From Streptococcus mitis (lineage in GTDB: Bacteria; Bacillota; Bacilli; Lactobacillales; Streptococcaceae), in NCBI RefSeq assembly GCF_001579045.1, contig NZ_KQ970261.1, positions 1,922 through 65,921 on the forward strand: a stretch of 64,000 nt of DNA, given 5' to 3'. This document shows positions 59,233-64,000 of this stretch, in pieces; position 1 is the first letter of the stretch; each line of letters opens with the position of its first letter. Both the position numbers and the translations under genes were made by a program. The notes under the pieces are model-generated. The model was not told where the DNA came from. It saw only the letters and a list, made by a program, of their open reading frames with translations, and did no database searches.

Positions 59233-60099
59233 CTATTCTGTCATATCTGCAATGTAATGCTCGATTTTAAGAGCCATTGACATATTTCCCTCAAGCTTAT
59301 ATAGGAAATAAGCCGTTTCAAAGTACTCTTTTACTGCAACTTTAGAAGAAAAATTCTTACTGACATTTCCCATCAATACATACAAATCAGCCAAAAGATA
59401 TGTTGTTCTATACGTCTTACATTGCTTTATCGTATCTGTGATTTTAGTAATAGCTTCTTCAGTATTATTCTGCAACCATAGATAGCGACAAACATTATAA
59501 TTAAATTTAATAGAAAGGTTTAATTCTTCGATTGTTTTTAAATTGAGTTGATTTACTTGATACTCTAACTTTTCTCGAATTTCATTAAAACTCTCTAAAT
59601 CTTCAATATCATAATAAAAATTGAATAGAGTATTTGCAACTTGAAGGTAGGTCAAGTCAGTTACACTTAACTGAGACAGTACCTTCTCCAATCTTGCCAC
59701 AGCCTCCTCTTTTTGCCCATAGAAATAAAAATCTATAAGAGATTTTATCCACTCCATATAAAACTTATCTACTAAAGACAAGCGATGTATCTTTACACTC
59801 TCTAATTCATATATATATTTTAAAGACTCATAATTTCGATTTGTGATAAATGTCTGGGCTAACTTTTTAAACTCTGATAACTCATCAATCTCTTCTACAA
59901 TCTGCTCATTAAAAAAATAGTCTATACTAACTTTTAACTTCTTAGACAGAGCATATAAAAAGTCTGCTCCTGGAGTAAATTCTCCATTCTCTAATCGACT
60001 AATCTGTCCCTGTTTACATATCCCCTCAGCCAATTCTCGCTGAGACATTTTTAATTCTTTTCGTCTATTTTTTAATCTTGTTGCTAATAGTGTACCCAC
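59233..60099 (-). CDS. XRE/TPR transcriptional regulator, Rgg/PlcR/TprA-like
   Basis: 288 residues, GTG start at 60099 preceded by AAAGGA. HTH at residues 7-60 (LKNRRKELKMSQRELAEGICKQGQISRLENGEFTPGADFL-like), then a helical repeat domain to the C-terminus with TPR-style pairs. This is the architecture of RRNPP peptide-sensing regulators (PlcR, TprA, ComR). No partner signal peptide gene is evident nearby. It sits alone in the accessory segment, with a palindrome in its upstream region. Target genes unknown; CYTH is the only adjacent intact gene. Confidence 0.8.
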   Translation of the reverse strand: MGTLLATRLKNRRKELKMSQRELAEGICKQGQISRLENGEFTPGADFLYALSKKLKVSIDYFFNEQIVEEIDELSEFKKLAQTFITNRNYESLKYIYELESVKIHRLSLVDKFYMEWIKSLIDFYFYGQKEEAVARLEKVLSQLSVTDLTYLQVANTLFNFYYDIEDLESFNEIREKLEYQVNQLNLKTIEELNLSIKFNYNVCRYLWLQNNTEEAITKITDTIKQCKTYRTTYLLADLYVLMGNVSKNFSSKVAVKEYFETAYFLYKLEGNMSMALKIEHYIADMTE

Positions 60100-60120
60100 G
60101 TTTGCATTTTCCTTTTCAAT

Positions 60121-60130
60121 TTGATATCAA
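60121..60130. promoter_or_regulatory. Palindrome upstream of the XRE-TPR gene (possible operator)
   Basis: Perfect 10-bp palindrome TTGATATCAA 22 bases before the start codon, flanked by further AATT-rich inverted sequence (CAATTTGATATCAATTTC). Position fits autoregulation; untested. Confidence 0.35.
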
Positions 60131-60213
60131 TTTCAATTGTAACATGATTAAATTTTAAATACAAATTAATAAACCAAAAGATACAAATTATATATAAACA
60201 ATGACCAGATAGG

Positions 60214-60520
60214 TTACCTTTGAAAACCTATCCCTTCTTCTTTTGAAATTTCCTTACTCAAACGATTGATAAACTTATTAACTTGAAATGGATTAGATAT
60301 TAGACTATCATATTCAGATTTTGTTATTAATATTATTTAACAGACCACAAATAGTCTTTTACAACATATCAAATTCAGGGGAACAATAACGATTTTCCCC
60401 ATTTTTTAGGCTCTCTATTTCATAACAATCAATTCTTTTTGTCACATACCTTAGCCCGAAAAATCCACACCCAATCTTTTTGAAAGCTGTTTAAAGCTTT
60501 GTACTTGCTTTCTGAGTTCA
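60214..60520 (-). pseudogene. Degraded gene remnant, possibly HTH-containing
   Basis: Broken reading frames on the minus strand have protein-like text without usable starts: one reads FFGLRYVTKRIDCYEIESLK and NGENRYCSPEFDML before a stop at 60359-60361, another reads ITKSEYDSLISNPFQVNKFI and on to RLSKEISKEEGIGFQR before a stop at 60214-60216. The first resembles an XRE-type segment (RIxxYExxxNGxxR). Several stops or frameshifts separate them. Identity uncertain. Confidence 0.4.
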
Positions 60521-60793
60521 TAGATCTGAAACTTAACCTCATTTGTCCAATTCCATAATAAAAATAAGGACATTCTAACAAAGGAAGTCCTTATTTTTTA
60601 ACTAATAGATGTCAAAGTTACTATGCAGATCCACTTTATTCTGTAATCATTGATCAAAATATAATTTTTTGTAAAATTTTGATTATGAATTAGTCAAAGA
60701 AAAAATACTAACCTATTTTAAAAAACTAAATTGTAATGATTGCCTATAAATAAACACTTTGAATATTCTTTATTTTTCTTAATTTACTAAAAA
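60521..60793. other. AT-rich spacer between relic and tRNA-Arg
   Basis: No gene found. A hairpin AAAATAAGGAC/GTCCTTATTTT at 60561-60598 with T runs in both directions looks like a bidirectional terminator. The remainder is AT-rich and unstructured. Confidence 0.5.
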
Positions 60794-60865
60794 TGCCCCC
60801 TGCAGGAATCGAACCTGCAACTACTCCTTAGGAGGGAGTTGTTATATCCATTGAACTAAGGGAGC
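60794..60865 (-). tRNA. tRNA-Arg (anticodon CCT)
   Basis: A 72-base cloverleaf: acceptor GCTCCCT with AGGGGGC, discriminator A; anticodon stem ACTCC/GGAGT with loop CTCCTAA giving CCT (reads AGG); T-arm GCAGGTTCGATTCCTGC. CCA is not encoded. Its 3' end faces the accessory segment. Its 5' end is only about 5 bases from the rplS terminator. Confidence 0.95.
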
Positions 60866-60870
60866 TAGAT

Positions 60871-60900
60871 AAAAACTCTGCTGATTGAGCAGAGTTTTTT
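60871..60900 (-). terminator. rplS terminator
   Basis: Stem AACTCTGCT with AGCAGAGTT, 5-base loop, and T run on the minus strand, ending almost at the tRNA-Arg(CCT) 5' end. Confidence 0.88.
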
Positions 60901-60907
60901 AGCCGAA

Positions 60908-61255
60908 TTAACGACGGATTTCTTTGATACGAGCTGCTTTACCTTGAAGTGCACGCAAGTAGTACAATTTCGCACGACGTACTTTACCGTAACGTACAAC
61001 TTCGATTTTTTCAACACGTGGAGTGTGGATTGGGAAGATACGCTCAACACCTACACCGTTAGAGATTTTACGAACTGTGTAGTTTTCTGAGATACCAGCA
61101 CCTTTACGTGCGATAACAACACCTTCAAAAATCTGGATACGTTCACGGTTACCTTCGACAACTTTCGCGTGTACACGAACAGTGTCACCAGGACGGAATG
61201 ATGGGATATCTGTACGAAGTTGACCTTCAGTCAAGCTTTGGATTAATGGATTCAT
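60908..61255 (-). CDS. rplS: 50S ribosomal protein L19
   Basis: 115 residues, full length, with the typical [29 protein letters not shown] core and basic C-terminus [23 protein letters not shown]19 sits at the 30S-50S interface. It has its own promoter and a structured leader typical of firmicute rplS. Confidence 0.98.
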
Positions 61256-61261
61256 TTTATT

Positions 61262-61368
61262 CTCCTATCTTTGTCAATCTTGAGGAATCTTCCTCAGCGG
61301 ATAAACTGTATTTTTGTGCGTCCATTACACACAAGATACAGTTTACCAAATTTCCACAAAAAAGTAAA
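61262..61368 (-). ncRNA. L19 leader RNA with rplS promoter
   Basis: Promoter -35 TTTACT (61363-61368) and TGG-extended -10 TAAACT (61340-61345), spacing 17. The transcript begins with a stem AAACTGTAT/ATACAGTTT carrying a GTGTG/GCGCAC-type hairpin top, then a TGAGGAA/TTCCTCA hairpin before the ribosome site. This layout is consistent with the L19 leader family that lets L19 regulate its own synthesis. Confidence 0.7.
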
Positions 61369-61373
61369 GAAAT

Positions 61374-61703
61374 TTATAGCAGAATTCCTAAAACAATCGC
61401 AACCAAACCACCTAGGTAGGTCAAAGTCAGGTAAACGTAAAAAAACTTCTTATCGCTTAACAGTCTTTGAAGTTCATCATTCAAGGTCGAAAAAGTCGTT
61501 AAACCGCCACAAAATCCTGTTGCTAAAATAGCATAGACTTCCTTAGACTCCACATGATTGTAGAATAATCCAATTAAAAAACAACCCAAAAGATTGGCTA
61601 TTAGCGTTCCGAGTGGCAATTTAGAAGCTTGATTATAGCGGGAAAAGAAATAACGTACGAGCGCTCCTAAGCCACAAGCAATTGCAAGATAGACGATTAC
61701 CAT
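61374..61703 (-). CDS. crcB: Fluoride efflux transporter CrcB/Fluc subunit
   Basis: 109 residues with four membrane helices and the family motifs RYFFSRYNQ, PLGTLIANLLGCFLIGLFYN and GFCGGLTTFSTLNDE near 69. Fluc channels are dual-topology dimers; here two different genes are adjacent, pointing to a heterodimer. It overlaps the upstream crcB by 7 bp. No fluoride riboswitch is seen nearby. Confidence 0.93.
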   Translation of the reverse strand: MVIVYLAIACGLGALVRYFFSRYNQASKLPLGTLIANLLGCFLIGLFYNHVESKEVYAILATGFCGGLTTFSTLNDELQRLLSDKKFFYVYLTLTYLGGLVAIVLGILL

Positions 61704-62071
61704 TTTTTCCTCCCTAGAAAATAAGCCAAGAGTAGACCTCCACCAATACTCAAAAGCAAATACATGATCAAACTAAGATAACGCCCGGTATCCAGTAATT
61801 TTACAGCATCAAGCATTAGACTGGAAAAGGTTGTTAAACCTCCGCAAAAACCTGTACCCAATGCTAAAATAACACCTTTACTTGTCCCCTTATAAACCAG
61901 ATAACCCTTGACAAGATAAACCAAGCAGAAAATGCCTAGATAGTTAACAAGAAGGGTTCCCCAAGGAAAGTCAGGACTGGCTGGTAACCAAGTGGAAACT
62001 CGATAGCGCACAAGTCCGCCCAACATAGCAGCTAGCAAAATCCCTAGCGGATAAAATTGTTCTTTTTTCAT
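61697..62071 (-). CDS. crcB: Fluoride efflux transporter CrcB/Fluc subunit
   Basis: 124 residues, the second Fluc subunit: GGLVRYRVSTWL, PWGTLLVNYLGIFCLVYLVKG and GTGFCGGLTTFSSLMLDAVKLL. Opposite insertion relative to the neighbour would be needed for the heterodimer; charge distribution was not scored. Start overlaps the chorismate mutase stop by 4 bp, so all three genes are one transcript. Confidence 0.93.
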   Translation of the reverse strand: MKKEQFYPLGILLAAMLGGLVRYRVSTWLPASPDFPWGTLLVNYLGIFCLVYLVKGYLVYKGTSKGVILALGTGFCGGLTTFSSLMLDAVKLLDTGRYLSLIMYLLLSIGGGLLLAYFLGRKKW

Positions 62072-62334
62072 TTGATGTTTTGATCCTGATAATCACGCGA
62101 ACGTTTGAGTACGTCCGAAAATGTTGCGACAATAGTCTCCTGATAGCGCTTGTCTCCTACACGACTCCTAACCTTTTCAAAAATAACCGCTTCTCTCTTA
62201 GTATCTAAAATCGGTTTTCCTGAAGCCTTCTTATAGGCAACTACACCCTCAACCAAATGCATTCGTTCTTCTAGAAGTTTAACAATTTGATCGTCGATTT
62301 GATCAATTTCTTGACGAATACTATCTAAATCCAT
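62068..62334 (-). CDS. Chorismate mutase, AroQ type
   Basis: Rearranges chorismate to prephenate for phenylalanine and tyrosine. 88 residues, the minimal all-helical AroQ fold: MDLDSIRQEIDQIDDQIVKLLEERMHLVEGVVAYK with catalytic Arg and the KxxxxxPxxDxxRExxV pattern (KASGKPILDTKREAVI). No prephenate dehydratase or DAHP synthase domain is fused. Confidence 0.92.
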   Translation of the reverse strand: MDLDSIRQEIDQIDDQIVKLLEERMHLVEGVVAYKKASGKPILDTKREAVIFEKVRSRVGDKRYQETIVATFSDVLKRSRDYQDQNIK

Positions 62335-62410
62335 AGTGTCTCCTCCTTTATTTGAATTATTGTATCAAAAAGCCACCAAATAGGCTAGTAAAATCCCAAG
62401 TCACGATAAG

Positions 62411-62441
62411 AAAAATGCACTGATTGTTTGCATCAGCGCAC
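62411..62441 (-). terminator. Flavodoxin gene terminator
   Basis: GCGCTGAT with ATCAGTGC on the minus strand, followed by ATTTTT. Confidence 0.8.
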
Positions 62442-62449
62442 GTTTATGC

Positions 62450-62893
62450 TTATCCTACTTTAGCAGCCAATTCTTCTGCGAATTGTTCCAAGCGTTCAAT
62501 ATCTTCTTCCTCGGCAGAAAGATCAACTTTGACACACTCTGAACCTTTTTCTGCTCCTGTTGAAACAAAAACACGATCAAAGTCATCAACAGCCTTACAA
62601 AATTCATCGTAGAAGGTATCTCCTGAGCCGACCACTCCGTAGATTTTACCATTCAAGTTGAGATCTGCTAGGTCTTCGTAGAAGTCCATCATCTCATCTG
62701 GCAATTCACCATCACCATAAGTATAGGTCGCAACGATAGCGATGTCAGCTTCCAAGAAGTCTGAAGCGTCAACCGTTGTACATTCATCAACATCGACATC
62801 CAAGCCCAAGTCACGTAATTTGTCTGCTACAATATCTGCAATTTCTTCGGTATTACCGGTCATACTGGCAAATACAATTTTTGCTAATGCCAT
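62450..62893 (-). CDS. Flavodoxin
   Basis: Small FMN electron carrier, 147 residues, acidic. FMN-phosphate loop SMTGNTEEIAD at residues 10-20, and the ring-binding ATYTYGDGELPDEMMDFYEDL near 55 and VVGSGDTFYDEFCKAVDDF near 87. Long enough to be a short-chain flavodoxin. Upstream TGA-TATAAT promoter drives it. Partner reductases are not adjacent. Confidence 0.95.
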   Translation of the reverse strand: MALAKIVFASMTGNTEEIADIVADKLRDLGLDVDVDECTTVDASDFLEADIAIVATYTYGDGELPDEMMDFYEDLADLNLNGKIYGVVGSGDTFYDEFCKAVDDFDRVFVSTGAEKGSECVKVDLSAEEEDIERLEQFAEELAAKVG

Positions 62894-62996
62894 ATCGTCC
62901 TCCTCAATTTATCTTTCTCCATTATATCACATCTTTTTCATTTTAAAAATAAAAATTCTTGTGCTACAATGAAATGAGAAAGAATTGAGGTTATTT

Positions 62997-63932
62997 ATGG
63001 AAATTTGCCATCAAATTTTAGAAAAAATTAAAGAATACGACACGATTATCATTCATCGTCATATGAAACCAGACCCTGATGCCTTGGGAAGTCAGGTGGG
63101 ATTAAAAGCTCTTCTCAAACATCATTTCCCAGAAAAAACCATCAAAGCTGTTGGTTTTGATGAACCAACTCTTACTTGGATGGCGGAAATGGATCTTGTG
63201 GAAGATAGTGCCTACCAAGGTGCCCTTGTCATCGTCTGTGATACGGCGAATACTGCTCGTATCGATGATAAGCGCTATAGTCAAGGTGATTTTCTCATTA
63301 AGATTGATCACCATCCAAATGATGATGTATACGGTGACCTATCTTGGGTGGATACTAGTTCAAGTAGCGCTAGTGAGATGATTACCCTATTTGCCCAAAC
63401 AACCCAGCTGGCCTTGTCAGATCGCGCTGCTGAATTACTCTTTGCAGGAATTGTTGGTGATACAGGTCGCTTCCTCTACCCTTCTACCACTGCACGGACT
63501 CTTCGTCTGGCTGCCTATCTAAGAGAACAGAACTTTGACTTTGCGGCTCTCACCCGCAAAATGGACACTATGAGCTACAAAATTGCTAAACTTCAAGGCT
63601 ACATTTACGACCATCTGGAGGTGGATGAAAATGGCGCAGCGCGCGTTATCCTGAGTCAGGAAATCTTAAAACGATTCAATGTCACCGATGCTGAAACTGC
63701 AGCCATTGTCGGTGCACCTGGACGTATTGACAGTGTGAGTCTCTGGGGAATTTTTGTAGAGCAGGCTGATGGCCACTACCGCGTTCGCTTACGCAGTAAA
63801 ATTCATCCTATCAATGAAATTGCCAAAGAACATGATGGAGGAGGCCACCCTCTAGCAAGTGGGGCTAATTCCTATAGCCTAGAGGAAAACGAAATCATCT
63901 ACCAAAAGTTAAAAAACTTGCTTAAAAACTGA
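62997..63932 (+). CDS. DHH/DHHA1 phosphoesterase (Pde2/NrnA-like)
   Basis: 311 residues from ATG 62997 (MEICHQILEKIKEYDT), with GAGG 8 bases upstream; an earlier in-frame TTG is less likely. DHH motifs: HRHMKPDPDALGSQ near 22, VCDTANTARIDD near 80, KIDHHPNDD near 103, then DHHA1 with GGGHPLASGA near 286. The pneumococcal homologue Pde2 cleaves c-di-AMP/pApA to AMP; nanoRNase and pAp phosphatase activities occur in relatives. Promoter of the divergent type between it and the flavodoxin gene. Confidence 0.93.
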   Translation: MEICHQILEKIKEYDTIIIHRHMKPDPDALGSQVGLKALLKHHFPEKTIKAVGFDEPTLTWMAEMDLVEDSAYQGALVIVCDTANTARIDDKRYSQGDFLIKIDHHPNDDVYGDLSWVDTSSSSASEMITLFAQTTQLALSDRAAELLFAGIVGDTGRFLYPSTTARTLRLAAYLREQNFDFAALTRKMDTMSYKIAKLQGYIYDHLEVDENGAARVILSQEILKRFNVTDAETAAIVGAPGRIDSVSLWGIFVEQADGHYRVRLRSKIHPINEIAKEHDGGGHPLASGANSYSLEENEIIYQKLKNLLKN

Positions 63933-63939
63933 TAAAATA

Positions 63940-63969
63940 CTTGCCAAACTTTTCAGAATCTGATAGACT
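63940..63969 (+). promoter_or_regulatory. Promoter at right edge
   Basis: -35 TTGCCA (63940-63945) and -10 TAGACT (63964-63969), spacing 18. The gene it drives lies beyond the window; rpmE follows at this place in pneumococcus as I remember it. Confidence 0.5.
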
Positions 63970-64000
63970 AGTATGGTAACAATCTATGGCTCGCAAAGAG

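Noticed and set aside
61374-62071. Fluoride riboswitch control of crcB
   Set aside because: No crcB motif is visible upstream; the genes are translationally coupled to chorismate mutase.

Overview
The window looks like chromosome from a mitis-group Streptococcus, Streptococcus pneumoniae or a very close relative such as S. mitis or S. pseudopneumoniae. It is AT-rich and carries several pneumococcal hallmarks: BOX repeats, the choline/teichoic acid lic locus, a com-box in front of dprA, a CiaR-type site in front of tarI-lic and a GlnR operator in front of glnPQ-zwf. As I recall it, the gene order follows the pneumococcal segment running from mutX to the flavodoxin and DHH phosphoesterase genes. 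Several remembered proteins (for example RsmG) differ from S. pneumoniae by more than strain variation, and an mntH gene is present, so a non-pneumoniae mitis-group species is plausible. No species call was computed.

Layout. 0.3-5 kb, minus strand: mutX, a GNAT acetyltransferase gene with an in-frame stop, a flavodoxin-fold NAD(P)H oxidoreductase bounded by direct repeats of the uvrB 3' end, uvrB and a CPBP-family membrane protein. 5-9.7 kb, plus strand: the GlnR-type glnP-glnQ transporter followed by zwf. 9.7-16.9 kb, minus: rnc-smc-HAD-HAD-ftsY. 17-24.4 kb, minus: tRNA-Arg(CCG), guaC with a PurR-type promoter, then leuA-leuB-DUF1294-leuC-leuD-YrdC-like, controlled by a leader-peptide attenuator and a CodY box. 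24.5-29.6 kb, minus: YjbR-like gene, cutC, DUF454 gene, topA and dprA. 29.6-37.4 kb: the divergent lic locus, with tarI-tarJ-licA-licB-licC leftward and tacF-licD1-licD2 rightward. 37.7-49 kb: mntH, the pyrR-pyrB-carA-carB operon with a PyrR attenuator, nth, a YceD-like gene, and an ABC-F ATPase gene behind a long attenuator-like leader. 49-57.7 kb: htpX-lemA, rsmG, a second PyrR attenuator with pyrP, ffh-ylxM, a DUF1934 gene, an HD phosphohydrolase and a frameshifted Cof phosphatase. 57.7-60.8 kb: a decaying, very AT-rich accessory segment ending at the 3' end of tRNA-Arg(CCT), with an IS remnant, a broken MFS gene, a CYTH protein, an XRE-TPR regulator and gene relics. 60.9-64 kb: rplS with its leader, two crcB genes, chorismate mutase, flavodoxin and a DHH phosphoesterase.

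How the parts work together. Most of the window is core metabolism with readable control: nitrogen (GlnR), branched-chain amino acids (CodY plus leucine attenuation), pyrimidines (two PyrR leaders), purines (PurBox), competence (SigX box) and cell-envelope stress (CiaR). The observations I would look at first are the ABC-F leader, the 447-bp structured carA-carB spacer, the cassette bounded by uvrB-end repeats, the tandem repeat carrying the pyrP -35 box, the matched pair of about 130-bp hairpin elements, and the tRNA-flanked accessory island. I did not find a CRISPR array, phage or complete IS, and nothing I can confidently call an undescribed multi-gene system.
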